Counted from the stretch's first letter, positions 52,547 through 61,729 are shown. The stretch: DNA of 64,000 bases from Parasalinivibrio latis (GCF_036825535.1 NZ_CP098812.1:434001-498000); one strand, 5' to 3'. Translations and numbers: made by a program. The notes: generated from the letters alone by a model not told the origin.

Positions 52547-53687
52547 AGCGGCTCAGCAGATCATTGAGGAAGAGTTTGCCTTGCTCGGTGATCTGCCAGC
52601 TTTCCCCAAGATCTTGGAGATAGCCTTTCTCCAAAGCCCAATTTATATCCCTTTCAATCGCTGACAGTGGCAGGCTGGTGTAGGCTGTGAACTCTGCTTT
52701 CGGGCAGGCTTCAAGCAGACGGAAACGGTTCATAAAGAACTCGAATGGGCGGTCTTCACTGCCGACGGTGTTCTCGTCAGTCAAGTATGGCTTACCTGCA
52801 TCAAGGTAACCTTTCGGGTGCTTGACCTTGACTGTGCGTATGATCCTGCCGTCAGTAAAGCTCAGCTTTCCGTGGGCACCGCAGCCAATACCGAGATAAT
52901 CACCAAAGCGCCAGTAATTGAGGTTGTGGCGGCACTGGAAGCCCGGCTTGCTGTAACCGGAGGTTTCGTACTGGACATACCCGGCATCTGTCAGCAGTTT
53001 GTGTCCCTGCTCAAAAATATCCCACAACGAATCGTCATCCGGCAGCACCGGCGGGCGGGAGTAAAACAGGGTGTTGGGCTCAATGGTCAGTTGGTACCAT
53101 GAAAGGTGCGGCGGGTTAAGTGCAATGGCCTGCCGAAGGTCATCCAGTGCCTCTTCCAGTGTCTGGTCAGGCAGACCGTGCATCAGATCGAGGTTGAAGC
53201 TCTGCAACCCGGCTTCTGTCGCCAGCTTGGCGGCCCGAATCGCTTCTTCCGGCCCATGGATGCGGCCAAGGCGCTTCAGCTTTTCCGCGTCGAAGCTCTG
53301 AACGCCAATAGAAATCCGGTTCACACCGGCTTCGCGGTAGGCGGTGAAGCGCCCGGCTTCCACCGTGCCGGGGTTGGCTTCCATGGTGATTTCGATATCC
53401 GGGCTGAACGGGATGCGCTCAGCTACACCATTCAACAGTTGTCTAATAGCATCCGGGCTGAACAGGCTGGGGGTGCCGCCACCGATAAAGATGGAATGCA
53501 GTGCCCGCGAATCACCGGCCAGTTGGTAGCGGGTGATATCCGTATCCAAATCCTCCAGCAAAGCAGCGATGTATTGCTGCTCCGGGATGCCTTCCTTGAG
53601 GGCGTGGGAGTTGAAATCGCAGTACGGACATTTCTGCACGCACCAGGGAATATGGATATAGAGACTCAGCGGAGGCAGCGACAGCAT
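52533..53687 (-). CDS. hemW: radical SAM haem chaperone HemW
   Basis: A 384-residue member of the HemN/HemW group. The radical-SAM cluster cysteines are Cys16, Cys20 and Cys23 (WCVQKCPYCDF), with GGGTPSLF next. HemW proteins lack the coproporphyrinogen oxidase activity of HemN and pass haem to respiratory enzymes; the short N-terminus and position next to rdgB (as E. coli yggW) favour HemW. It starts 6 nt after rdgB. Confidence 0.93.
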   Translation of the reverse strand: MLSLPPLSLYIHIPWCVQKCPYCDFNSHALKEGIPEQQYIAALLEDLDTDITRYQLAGDSRALHSIFIGGGTPSLFSPDAIRQLLNGVAERIPFSPDIEITMEANPGTVEAGRFTAYREAGVNRISIGVQSFDAEKLKRLGRIHGPEEAIRAAKLATEAGLQSFNLDLMHGLPDQTLEEALDDLRQAIALNPPHLSWYQLTIEPNTLFYSRPPVLPDDDSLWDIFEQGHKLLTDAGYVQYETSGYSKPGFQCRHNLNYWRFGDYLGIGCGAHGKLSFTDGRIIRTVKVKHPKGYLDAGKPYLTDENTVGSEDRPFEFFMNRFRLLEACPKAEFTAYTSLPLSAIERDINWALEKGYLQDLGESWQITEQGKLFLNDLLSRFIAE

Positions 53688-53693
53688 GGTGGT

Positions 53694-54293
53694 TTAGGCC
53701 TCTTGTGCTTTTAGGGTCGCAAACAGTGTTTTGAGTGCCTGGCCACGGTGGGAAAGCTGCTTTTTCACCGCAGGCTCAAGCTCTGCTGAGGTACAGCCGT
53801 GCTCACCAACCCAGAACACGGGATCATAGCCAAAGCCATTTTCACCTTTAGGTTCAAAGGTGATCTTGCCTTCCCATTTGCCGTGGCAAACCAGTGGTGT
53901 CGGGTCATTGGCATGGCGCATCATGACCAGTACACAGTGGAAACGTGCGGTACGCTGATCTTCCGGTACGTCTTTCATGTTTTCCAGCAGCAGATCCAGG
54001 TTGGCTTTGTTGCCTTTGCCTTCTCCGGCATAGCGGGCAGAGTACACACCCGGTGCACCGGCAAGGGCATCCACTTCCAGGCCAGAATCGTCAGCAATGG
54101 CTGGCAGGCCGGTTTCACGGGCGGCATGACGCGCTTTGATAATGGCATTTTCGATAAAAGTGGTGCCAGTTTCCTCAGCATCAGACACGCTGAACTCGCT
54201 CTGGGCCATCACTTCGAAGCCGAAGTCAGCCAGCAGGTCAGCCATTTCTTTTACTTTGCCTTGGTTACCGGTAGCCAGAACCAGTTTACTCAT
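53694..54293 (-). CDS. rdgB: dITP/XTP pyrophosphatase
   Basis: A 199-residue Ham1/RdgB enzyme that removes deaminated purine nucleotides (dITP, XTP) from the pool. Signatures: LATGNQGKVKEM at the N-terminus, TFIENAIIKARHA, ADDSGLEVDALAGAPGVYSAR and FGYDPVF. ATG at 54293 has AAGGAG 7 nt upstream; the frame extends ten codons further without support. Confidence 0.95.
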   Translation of the reverse strand: MSKLVLATGNQGKVKEMADLLADFGFEVMAQSEFSVSDAEETGTTFIENAIIKARHAARETGLPAIADDSGLEVDALAGAPGVYSARYAGEGKGNKANLDLLLENMKDVPEDQRTARFHCVLVMMRHANDPTPLVCHGKWEGKITFEPKGENGFGYDPVFWVGEHGCTSAELEPAVKKQLSHRGQALKTLFATLKAQEA

Positions 54294-54378
54294 CCGGGAC
54301 TCCTTGCATGGGTCGTATCCCAATTGGATTTATTTCTAATCAACAAGCTAATCCAATGGGTATTGGGAACAGGTCAGG

Positions 54379-54406
54379 GGCGGTATATTAGCGCAAATAT
54401 ACCGCC
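54379..54406. repeat. perfect 11-bp hairpin between rdgB and the DUF4426 gene
   Basis: GGCGGTATATT / AATATACCGCC around the loop AGCGCA. No T run follows on either strand, so it is not a typical intrinsic terminator. It may be a processing or protein-binding site, or part of a larger imperfect repeat with the CCCAATTGGATT / AATCCAATGGG pair just beside it (54318-54353). Confidence 0.7.
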
Positions 54407-54429
54407 GGGGATAAGCTTAGATCGTGGGA

Positions 54430-54870
54430 TCAATCGACGTAGAATTTCTGGTTGAATTCCAGCCGTCCGGTACTTTTGCCTGGGACGCTGATATCTATCT
54501 TAAAGCGCAGGGTTTCTTCGTTGGTGTAGCCAAAGGTGGCGAGATAATAGATGGCTTTGCCTTCTCTGACTTCCTGAAACTCGAGTGCCTTTTTACTGCC
54601 GAGCAGGTTTGATGCTTCTCCGCTCACGCTACCGGCGACAGCGGGTTTGCCTACCACCCTTGTATCCAGAATAGCGATATTCAACAACCCCTGGACCTTG
54701 CTTCGCTTAATGTTGTAAGCCTTGGCTACCTGCGGGGCGATGAGTGTGGTGGGGATGGCTGAGTAATGCACTTCCAGTTGCCCAATCTGTTTTGCCTGCT
54801 CCGCCTGAGCCGGCGCGGTGAGCGCGGCCGTCATCAGAGCTGCTACAGCCCAATTGACCATACCTTTCAT
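54430..54870 (-). CDS. DUF4426 periplasmic protein
   Basis: A 146-residue secreted protein with a signal peptide (about 1-23, ending APAQA-EQ). The mature part begins QIGQLEVHYSAIPTTLIAP and matches DUF4426 by pattern. Function unknown. ATG at 54870 has AAGGTGG 5 nt upstream; an ATG three codons before it lacks correct spacing. It follows the MITE-like element and precedes rdgB on the same strand. Confidence 0.8.
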   Translation of the reverse strand: MKGMVNWAVAALMTAALTAPAQAEQAKQIGQLEVHYSAIPTTLIAPQVAKAYNIKRSKVQGLLNIAILDTRVVGKPAVAGSVSGEASNLLGSKKALEFQEVREGKAIYYLATFGYTNEETLRFKIDISVPGKSTGRLEFNQKFYVD

Positions 54871-54997
54871 GATATCCACCTTGTGCCTTTTCCCGATATC
54901 GGAAAATCAGGAATTGTTACTGACTTGTATACTGTACGCCAGTATCCGGGATTTGGTTGGAAATAACTACGTGTCGGTGGTAAGAGTTTGAAGTATA

Positions 54998-55264
54998 TAT
55001 ACCCAAACCACCTGAAGGTGCAGGTTTCAGCGAGAGTTGATTGGCTGTCAGTCAAGGCGCTGTTTTGACGATCTAGTGGCTCTAAATCAAGAAACAGCAA
55101 CGCAGGATGAGAGCCAATCAAACTCGCCCTTCGGGAGTGTTTCAGTGCGCCCACTTCTGCGTCAAATACCTTTGAAAGGGAGCAGCCATTCCTACGGGTA
55201 TTTTCCTTGAATTGAACGCACTGAAATCACTCTGAATCACGCACCTTGAGGTGGTTTGGGTATA
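54998..55264. mobile_element. MITE-like inverted-repeat element
   Basis: The 267-bp element starts TATACCCAAACCACCT and ends with its reverse complement. The 24-bp terminal repeats differ at one position (CCTGAAGG against CCTCAAGG). Inner arms also pair (TTGATTGGCT at 55041 with AGCCAATCAA at 55101). No transposase is encoded; two minus-strand frames inside show no protein-like features. The flanking TA could be target-site duplication. It separates yggU from the DUF4426 gene, which are otherwise in one minus-strand series. Confidence 0.85.
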
Positions 55265-55310
55265 AAAATAAAGCCAGCTGGTGCTGGCTTTATTTAAACG
55301 TCGATGTTGC

Positions 55311-55601
55311 TCAGTCGAGCAGTTCGGCAACTTCTTTGGGAATTTCCACCGGGTCACAGATTCGGACCTGCTTGTGACGCCCGAGGTCGCCTTTTTCAAT
55401 CTCAATTTTGCCCTTGGCTACCCGGAACTGTTTTGCCAGGTATTTGGTCAGGTGGGCATTGGCTTTTCCGTCCACTGGTGGCGCGGTAATGGCGACTTTA
55501 AACTCCTCACCGTGAAGGCCAACCAGCTGATCGCGGCTGGCCTTGGGCTGGATGTACAGCCTCAGCACGATGTCGTCTCCATCCCTTACCACTGCACTCA
55601 C
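55311..55601 (-). CDS. yggU: DUF167 family protein YggU
   Basis: A 96-residue protein of the DUF167/YggU family: YIQPKASRDQLVGLHGEE and PPVDGKANAHLTKYLAKQF are the typical run. Function unknown. Its start overlaps the yggT stop by four bases, as in many gammaproteobacteria. Confidence 0.94.
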   Translation of the reverse strand: MSAVVRDGDDIVLRLYIQPKASRDQLVGLHGEEFKVAITAPPVDGKANAHLTKYLAKQFRVAKGKIEIEKGDLGRHKQVRICDPVEIPKEVAELLD

Positions 55602-56155
55602 AGCTGGAACCAGATAGGACCGATAAGGTCACCAAGCAGAAAGTTAATGAACTGCAGGCCGATGAAAATCACCAGCACACTCAGGTCAAGGCCACCCAGA
55701 GGTGGGATCACGCGGCGGACAGGGGCTACAAAGGGTTCTGTCAGCTGCATCATCACATACTCAATTGGGCTTCGGCCCTGGCTGACCCAGCTCAGGATCG
55801 CGCGAATAATCAGCACCCAGAACAGCAGTCCACCGGCTGACTTCAGAAGGGCCAGCGCGCCGATATAGAACAGTTCAGGGCTGAATGAGAGGGCTCCACT
55901 GGTGGCAACCAGGTCAAGCACCACGAACTTACCCATGCAAAGTACATAGGCAAACAGCAGGGTAGCGGTATCCAGGCTGCCAATCGGCGGGATAATGCGG
56001 CGAAGCGGCGCAATGATCGGCTGGGTTGCCTTCACCACGAACTGTGAGAACGGGTTGTAGAAGTCCGCGCGGGCAAATTGCAGCCACGCACGCATCAGGA
56101 CGACCATGATATAGAGGTCGAACAGGGTGTTAATCAGGAACAACATTGAATTCAT
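55598..56155 (-). CDS. yggT: YggT family membrane protein
   Basis: A 185-residue inner-membrane protein with two YggT repeats. Each has RAWLQF or RAILSW followed by NPFSQFVVKATQPIIAPLRRIIP or the related MMQLTEPFVAPVRRVIP, and four or five hydrophobic segments. Its role is unclear (osmotic shock and cell division links have been suggested for the family). It lies 11 nt after proC. Confidence 0.94.
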   Translation of the reverse strand: MNSMLFLINTLFDLYIMVVLMRAWLQFARADFYNPFSQFVVKATQPIIAPLRRIIPPIGSLDTATLLFAYVLCMGKFVVLDLVATSGALSFSPELFYIGALALLKSAGGLLFWVLIIRAILSWVSQGRSPIEYVMMQLTEPFVAPVRRVIPPLGGLDLSVLVIFIGLQFINFLLGDLIGPIWFQL

Positions 56156-56166
56156 ATAGCGTGCCC

Positions 56167-56985
56167 TTAAAACAGCTTTTCCATCTCTTCTGCACGCGCA
56201 ACTGCGGCCTTCATGGCTTCAGATACGGTTTCGGAGAGGTTATTTTCGTTAAATACGCGCAGCGCTTCTGCTGTCGTACCGCCTTTTGAGGTTACCTGTT
56301 CACGCAACGTAGACAGGGGCAGTTCCGGGTTGGCGACCACCATTTCAGCCGCTCCCAGCGCGGACTGCTGAACCAGCAGGCGTGCGGTCTCGGTATCAAA
56401 GCCCTGACGGACAGCTTCTTCCTGCATGGCTTCCATAAAGCGGAAGAAATACGCCGGAGCACTGCCAGCGGCCGCAATGACTGCATTGATGCCGGACTCT
56501 TCCTCAACCCAGCATACTTCACCTACAGCCTGCATCAGCTTACCCGCAAATTCACGATCTGCATCGGAAACGGATGCCGGGGCAAAAAGACCACTCATGC
56601 CCTTGCTTACCAATGCCGGCGTGTTTGGCATAACGCGAACCACAGAAAGTTCTGTACCGGCCAATTGGTTCAGGCGCGCTACAGAAATACCCGCAGCAAT
56701 GGAAATAACCAGCTTGCCGTTCCAGTCGATATCCTTGAGGCCACCCATCACGGTTTCCATTAACTGGGGTTTCACTGCCAGTACTACCACGTCAGCATCA
56801 TCTACAGCCAGCGTGTTGTCTCCGGAGGTGAAGATACCGTATGTTTCGCCGAGGCGAACACGTGAATCTGCGTTTGGATCCGTCGCAATGATGTTGTCTG
56901 CCGGATATCCCGCTTTTACCAGTCCCGCAATGATGGCTGTTGCCATGTTACCGGCACCTACAAAAGCTATCTGTCTTGGTTCCAT
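56167..56985 (-). CDS. proC: pyrroline-5-carboxylate reductase
   Basis: A 272-residue enzyme for the last step of proline synthesis. The NAD(P)-binding site is FVGAGNMATAIIAGL (9-23). VVLAVKPQ and the C-terminal signature around LREQVTSKGGTTAEAL are in place. It forms the yggS-proC-yggT-yggU series seen across gammaproteobacteria. Confidence 0.96.
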   Translation of the reverse strand: MEPRQIAFVGAGNMATAIIAGLVKAGYPADNIIATDPNADSRVRLGETYGIFTSGDNTLAVDDADVVVLAVKPQLMETVMGGLKDIDWNGKLVISIAAGISVARLNQLAGTELSVVRVMPNTPALVSKGMSGLFAPASVSDADREFAGKLMQAVGEVCWVEEESGINAVIAAAGSAPAYFFRFMEAMQEEAVRQGFDTETARLLVQQSALGAAEMVVANPELPLSTLREQVTSKGGTTAEALRVFNENNLSETVSEAMKAAVARAEEMEKLF

Positions 56986-57079
56986 TGCCTTTCCTTATTA
57001 TTCTCGCGCCGGCCGGCTGGCGGTCAGCAGGTTAAGTCGCCGGAGCCGAATAGGCCCGGCAGGCTTGGTGTACGTGTTA

Positions 57080-57790
57080 TCAGTTAGCGCTGCCGTAATT
57101 CCGTGCGCCAAAAATAGCGGTACCAATGCGCACCATGGTACTGCCTGATTCGATTGCTGCAGCCATGTCACCGCTCATCCCCATGGAAAGGGTATCAAAG
57201 TGCGGGTATTGTGCCTGCATTTCCTTAAACAGTGCAGACAGAGGGGCAAAAGCTTCCAGCTGTTTGCGGTGGTCATCTTCCGGTTCGGGAATTGTCATCA
57301 GCCCCCGCAGTACCAGGTTTGGCAGCGTTGCAACCTCTTTAGCCAGTTCCCGTACTTCATCGAACCCAGTGCCGGATTTACTTTCTTCACCGCTGGTGTT
57401 GACCTGGATAAGTATATTCAGTGGTGCCATGTTTTTCGGACGCTGTTCATTCAGGCGGCGGGCAATTTTGATGCGGTCAATGGTGTGTACCCAATCAAAA
57501 TGCTCTGCAACCTGTTTGGTCTTATTTGACTGAATTGGGCCGATTAAGTGCCATTTCAAGTCAGCAGCATGTTCTGAACCGGCGAAATACTGAACTTTTT
57601 CCACCCCTTCCTGAATGTAGTTTTCGCCAAACTCCCGCTGTCCGGCATCAATGGCTTCTTGCACACACTCGACGGGTTTGGTTTTACTTACCGCAAGTAA
57701 GTCAACTGTCCCGCGAGCGCGACCACATTTTGCTGTTGCATCATCAATCTCGCGGATGACTTGACCCAGGTTTTCGCTAATACTTTGCAT
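57080..57790 (-). CDS. yggS: pyridoxal phosphate homeostasis protein
   Basis: A 236-residue PLP-binding protein (PLPBP/YggS) with PLP-bearing Lys36 in LLAVSKTKPV. GENYIQEG, HLIGPIQSNKTK and SMGMSGDMAAAI are family motifs. It has no enzymatic reaction known and buffers free PLP. Its start is only 23 bp from that of the divergent pilT, so the promoters of both genes must lie within each other's transcribed regions. Confidence 0.95.
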   Translation of the reverse strand: MQSISENLGQVIREIDDATAKCGRARGTVDLLAVSKTKPVECVQEAIDAGQREFGENYIQEGVEKVQYFAGSEHAADLKWHLIGPIQSNKTKQVAEHFDWVHTIDRIKIARRLNEQRPKNMAPLNILIQVNTSGEESKSGTGFDEVRELAKEVATLPNLVLRGLMTIPEPEDDHRKQLEAFAPLSALFKEMQAQYPHFDTLSMGMSGDMAAAIESGSTMVRIGTAIFGARNYGSAN

Positions 57791-57813
57791 AATCAGAATT
57801 TTGAGGGTAACCC

Positions 57814-58851
57814 ATGGATATCACAGAACTGTTGGACTTTAGTGTAAAGCATAACGCCTCCGATCTGCACCTTTCTGCGGGGGTTCCTCCGATGGTTCGT
57901 GTAGATGGTGATGTACGCAAGCTGAGCGTACCGCCACTTGGCCATACGGATGTGCACCGCTTGATCTTTGACATTATGAATGATGCCCAGCAGCGTGAGT
58001 TCGAAGAAAACCTGGAAGTGGATTTTTCATTCGAACTGCCGGGAACCGGCCGTTTCCGTGTCAACGCGTTCCACCAGGCGCGCGGTTGTGCCGCAGTATT
58101 CAGGACGATACCTACCCAGATCCCGACTCTGGATGCCCTCAACGCCCCGAAGGTGTTCGAGCGTTTTGCCAGCCTGCCCAAAGGGCTGGTTTTGGTGACC
58201 GGGCCTACGGGATCAGGTAAATCGACCACGCTGGCGGCGATGGTGGACTTCATCAATACCAACCATAACCGCCATATCCTCACCATTGAGGACCCGATTG
58301 AATTTGTCCACGATCAGAAAAAGTGCCTGATTAACCAGCGTGAGGTGCACCGGGACACCCGCTCTTTCAACAACGCGCTGCGCTCAGCGATGCGCGAAGA
58401 CCCGGATGTGATCCTGGTCGGTGAGATGCGTGACCAGGAGACCATCAGCCTGGCGTTGACGGCAGCGGAAACCGGGCACCTGGTATTTGGAACCCTTCAC
58501 ACCTCAAGTGCAGCGAAGACAGTTGACCGAATCATTGATGTATTCCCCGGCAGTGACAAACCTATGGTGCGTTCCATGCTGTCGGAGTCCCTACAGGCAG
58601 TGATTTCACAGACGCTGCTTAAGTGCAATACCGGCGGGCGTATTGCCGCTCATGAAATCATGGTAGGCACACCGGCTATCCGGAACCTGATCCGTGAAGA
58701 TAAGGTTGCCCAGATGTTCTCTGTTATCCAGACCGGCGCGGCTCTGGGTATGGTGACCATGGAACAGGCAATCAACAAACTGGCGGCACAGGGGCTGGTG
58801 GATCCGTCCATTGTGCAGAGCCGTCTCGGTCAGGCTGACTCAGGCTTTTAA
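57814..58851 (+). CDS. pilT: type IV pilus retraction ATPase PilT
   Basis: A 345-residue hexameric ATPase that retracts type IV pili for twitching and DNA uptake. Walker A GPTGSGKS is at 130-137, Walker B ILVGEMRD and the PilT-specific AIRNLIREDK near 283-292. GAGGG precedes the ATG. The pilT-pilU pair beside yggS is general in gammaproteobacteria. Confidence 0.97.
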   Translation: MDITELLDFSVKHNASDLHLSAGVPPMVRVDGDVRKLSVPPLGHTDVHRLIFDIMNDAQQREFEENLEVDFSFELPGTGRFRVNAFHQARGCAAVFRTIPTQIPTLDALNAPKVFERFASLPKGLVLVTGPTGSGKSTTLAAMVDFINTNHNRHILTIEDPIEFVHDQKKCLINQREVHRDTRSFNNALRSAMREDPDVILVGEMRDQETISLALTAAETGHLVFGTLHTSSAAKTVDRIIDVFPGSDKPMVRSMLSESLQAVISQTLLKCNTGGRIAAHEIMVGTPAIRNLIREDKVAQMFSVIQTGAALGMVTMEQAINKLAAQGLVDPSIVQSRLGQADSGF

Positions 58852-58868
58852 TTCCGGAGCAAGGGAAA

Positions 58869-59981
58869 ATGATTCAATTGCAGAATGTGCTGTCTGAATT
58901 GGTTTTACGTCAGGGGTCGGATGCCTATGTCACTGTCGGGGCGTCTTGCATGTTGCGGGTGGACGGCACATTGACGCCTTTCGGGGATGTCCTGGATGCT
59001 GAAAGTGTTCTTACGCTCCTGCGCAAAGCGATGGATGAAGAGCAGTATCAGGAGTTTATCCAGACACGGGAATCCAATTTTGCCGTGGAGACCGATGACG
59101 CCCGTTTTCGTGTCAGTGCTTTCTGGCAACGGGATATGCCCGGTATGGTACTGCGCCGAATCCAGACGGATATCCCTTCGTTTGAAAGTCTGGGTCTTCC
59201 GGAAGTCATGCGGGATCTGGCAATTGCCAAACGGGGCCTTATTCTGATTGTCGGTGCCACCGGCTCGGGCAAGTCTACCTCGATGGCTTCAATGATTGGG
59301 CTGCGCAATGCCCGGGCGACTGGCCATATCCTGACAGTGGAAGACCCGATTGAATTTATCCACCCGCACAACAAGTGTATTGTCACCCAGCGCGAAGTTG
59401 GGATAGATACAGAAAGCTACGAAATTGCGCTGAAAAACTCCCTGCGACAGGCCCCGGATGTCATTATGATTGGTGAAATCCGCAGCCGTGAAACCATGGA
59501 GTTCGCGATGCAGTTTGCCGAAACCGGCCACCTGTGCATAGCCACGCTGCACGCCAATAACGCCAACCAGGCGTTGGAGCGTATTCTCCACCTGGTACCG
59601 GAAGATCGCCGGGTACCTTTCCTGTTTGATCTCTCCCTGAACCTGAAATGTGTACTGGCGCAGCAACTGGTGCCGGATGTCTCCGGTGTTGGGCGACATG
59701 GGGCTTTTGAGCTGCTGTTGAACTCACCTTTGGTGTCGGACCTGATTCGCCGCAATGAGCTCCATGAGCTCAAGGACGTGATGAAGCGAAGTACCAACAA
59801 TGGCATGTGTACCTTTGACCAGTCGCTCTGCAGACTCTTTATGGACGGCAAGATAAGCTACGACGATGCACTGCTGTATGCTGACTCGTCCAACGATCTC
59901 AAGTTGATGATCAAAATGCAGAGACAGGAAGAAAAAGACAGAGGCTCATCACTCGATGGTGTGCACCTTGAGCTGGAATAG
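58869..59981 (+). CDS. pilU: type IV pilus retraction ATPase PilU
   Basis: A 370-residue PilT paralogue that supports retraction together with PilT. Walker A is GATGSGKST (about 136-144) and Walker B MIGEIRSRETM. It lies 17 nt after pilT and is presumably cotranscribed. Confidence 0.96.
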   Translation: MIQLQNVLSELVLRQGSDAYVTVGASCMLRVDGTLTPFGDVLDAESVLTLLRKAMDEEQYQEFIQTRESNFAVETDDARFRVSAFWQRDMPGMVLRRIQTDIPSFESLGLPEVMRDLAIAKRGLILIVGATGSGKSTSMASMIGLRNARATGHILTVEDPIEFIHPHNKCIVTQREVGIDTESYEIALKNSLRQAPDVIMIGEIRSRETMEFAMQFAETGHLCIATLHANNANQALERILHLVPEDRRVPFLFDLSLNLKCVLAQQLVPDVSGVGRHGAFELLLNSPLVSDLIRRNELHELKDVMKRSTNNGMCTFDQSLCRLFMDGKISYDDALLYADSSNDLKLMIKMQRQEEKDRGSSLDGVHLELE

Positions 59982-60008
59982 TCGCTCCTTCCACAAACCG
60001 GGAGCTCT

Positions 60009-60371
60009 TTAAACGGGCTCCCAAAGTTCAACCGGATTACCTTCCGGATCATGCAACCTTGCAAACCTGCCATTCGGGAAGGTTTGCGGGTTTATCTCCA
60101 CCTCGATACCGGCTGCTTCCAATTGTGCAACCATGGCATCAAGATCCGAGACACGGAAATTGATCATCCATGCCTGTTCGGGATCGCCGAAATAATCAGT
60201 CTCTTCCGGGAAAGGCGCGAATACGGTTGCACCGGATTCCTGTTGCCAGGGCGCGGTATCGTAATCGGTCGGAATGGGATTAATACCCAAATGGGTTTGA
60301 TACCAGGCTGAAAGGGTAGCCGGGTCTTTTGCCCGGAAGAAGACGCCGCCAATACCATTTACTTTTTGCAT
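60009..60371 (-). CDS. VOC family protein (glyoxalase-like)
   Basis: A 120-residue single-domain VOC protein with paired beta-alpha-beta-beta-beta units: VNGIGGVFFRAKDPATLSAWY at the start and FARLHDPEGNPVELWEP at the end, where Glu is a typical metal ligand. The substrate is unknown. AGGAAG precedes the ATG. Confidence 0.88.
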   Translation of the reverse strand: MQKVNGIGGVFFRAKDPATLSAWYQTHLGINPIPTDYDTAPWQQESGATVFAPFPEETDYFGDPEQAWMINFRVSDLDAMVAQLEAAGIEVEINPQTFPNGRFARLHDPEGNPVELWEPV

Positions 60372-60457
60372 GTTGAACTTCCTTGGATCTGAGCAGGAAG
60401 GTTAACCATAGTGAATCTGGCCGGGGGGGGCGTATTAAACTTGGGGGTTTGAAAAAG

Positions 60458-60497
60458 AAACGGGGAGAGCTCATCGGCTCTCCCCGTTTTTGAGGTT
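60458..60497. terminator. terminator of the alcohol dehydrogenase gene
   Basis: An 11-bp stem (ACGGGGAGAGC / GCTCTCCCCGT) with a 6-nt loop and T or A runs on both sides; active for the minus-strand gene. Confidence 0.9.
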
Positions 60498-60503
60498 TAT
60501 GCA

Positions 60504-61655
60504 TTAAAGCGCGAGTTGCAGGATACTGCGGGCCGCGTTGATATCAATATCCCCATGTTCGCCAAGCTGGGTCATGCCGTGGTTTTCCAGGCGTGTGGTG
60601 ACTTTTTCTACCGCATCGTCGGAGACTTCCACATCGGAAAGACACACCGGCACTTCCATCTGGCGGAAAAAGGCTACGGTTGCAGAGATAGCGCCGTCGA
60701 TGCGTTCATTCTCATTGCCGTCGGTAATGCCCCAGACACGCTCGGCGTATTGGAGCAATTTGCCTTTTTTCTTCTCCCGCTGCTTTTGCATCACAGCAGG
60801 CAAAAGAATGCTAAGTGTGCGGGCATGGTCGATGCCGTACTCGGCAGTAAGCTCATGGCCAATCATATGGGTTGCCCAGTCTTGCGGGACGCCGGCACCG
60901 ATCAGGCCGTTAAGCGCCTGGGTTGCCGCCCACATAATATTGGTGCGAACTTCCAGGTCTTTCGGGGTGGTCAGCGCTTTGGGTCCTTCTTCTATCAGCG
61001 TCAGCAGGATGCCTTCAGCAAACCGGTCCTGGATTTTGGCGTTGACCGGGTAGGTCAGGTACTGCTCGATGGTGTGGACAAAGGCATCTACCACACCGTT
61101 AGACACCTGGCGGGGAGAGAGGCTGAGCGTGGTTGCCGGGTCCAAAATGGCGAACCTAGGGCGGACAAGCGGCGAGATGAACGGCAGTTTGTCGGCACCG
61201 CGGCTGACCACGGCTGCGATATTGGTTTCAGAGCCGGTTGCTGGCAGCGTCAGCACGCAGCCAATTGGCATGGCGTCTTCTACCTGCTTGTGGTTGGAGA
61301 GGATCTGCCACGGGTCGCCTTCATCAAAACGTACGGCTGCTGCAATGAACTTGGTTCCGTCCACAACCGAACCGCCACCGACAGCCAGCAGGTAGTCGAA
61401 CTCCTCTTCGCGGATTTTCTCTACCGCTTTCATCAGGGTGTCGTACTGGGGGTTTGGCTCAATGCCTGAAAACTCCCCCCATTCTTTTCCTTCCAGAGCC
61501 TTGGTTACCTGATCATAGACACCGTTGGATTTGATAGAGCCGCCACCATAAAGGACCAGTGTCTTGCTGCCTTCCGGGATTTCTTCTGCCAGTTTTTCAA
61601 TCTGACCTGCTCCGAAATGGATGCGGGTGGTATTTTCAAACGTGAAATTGTTCAT
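60504..61655 (-). CDS. yqhD: iron-containing alcohol dehydrogenase, YqhD-like
   Basis: A 383-residue group III alcohol dehydrogenase, close to E. coli YqhD (387 residues), an NADPH-dependent aldehyde reductase that removes toxic aldehydes. Shared runs include LAVGGGSVVDGTKFIAAA, CVLTLPATGSE, GVVDAFVHTIEQY (metal Asp and His), AGVPQDWATHMIGHELTA and GIDHARTL. AGGTAA precedes the ATG. YqhD may not be a strict orthologue, so the symbol is by similarity. Confidence 0.88.
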   Translation of the reverse strand: MNNFTFENTTRIHFGAGQIEKLAEEIPEGSKTLVLYGGGSIKSNGVYDQVTKALEGKEWGEFSGIEPNPQYDTLMKAVEKIREEEFDYLLAVGGGSVVDGTKFIAAAVRFDEGDPWQILSNHKQVEDAMPIGCVLTLPATGSETNIAAVVSRGADKLPFISPLVRPRFAILDPATTLSLSPRQVSNGVVDAFVHTIEQYLTYPVNAKIQDRFAEGILLTLIEEGPKALTTPKDLEVRTNIMWAATQALNGLIGAGVPQDWATHMIGHELTAEYGIDHARTLSILLPAVMQKQREKKKGKLLQYAERVWGITDGNENERIDGAISATVAFFRQMEVPVCLSDVEVSDDAVEKVTTRLENHGMTQLGEHGDIDINAARSILQLAL

Positions 61656-61691
61656 GGCTTACTCCGTAGGTAAAACGGTCATTTCCATAGA

Positions 61692-61725
61692 TAAAAGAAA
61701 GGCACCCGAGGGAGGATGCCTTGAA
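61692..61725 (-). terminator. ruvX terminator
   Basis: On the minus strand AAGGCATCC / GGGTGCCTT (one G-T pair), 6-nt loop, then TCTTTTAT. It lies just after ruvX. Confidence 0.75.
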
Positions 61726-61729
61726 ATGC

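Noticed and set aside
54867..55405. Two minus-strand frames in and beside the MITE-like element
   Set aside because: They follow the inverted repeats, run into yggU and lack start signals. The element looks non-coding.
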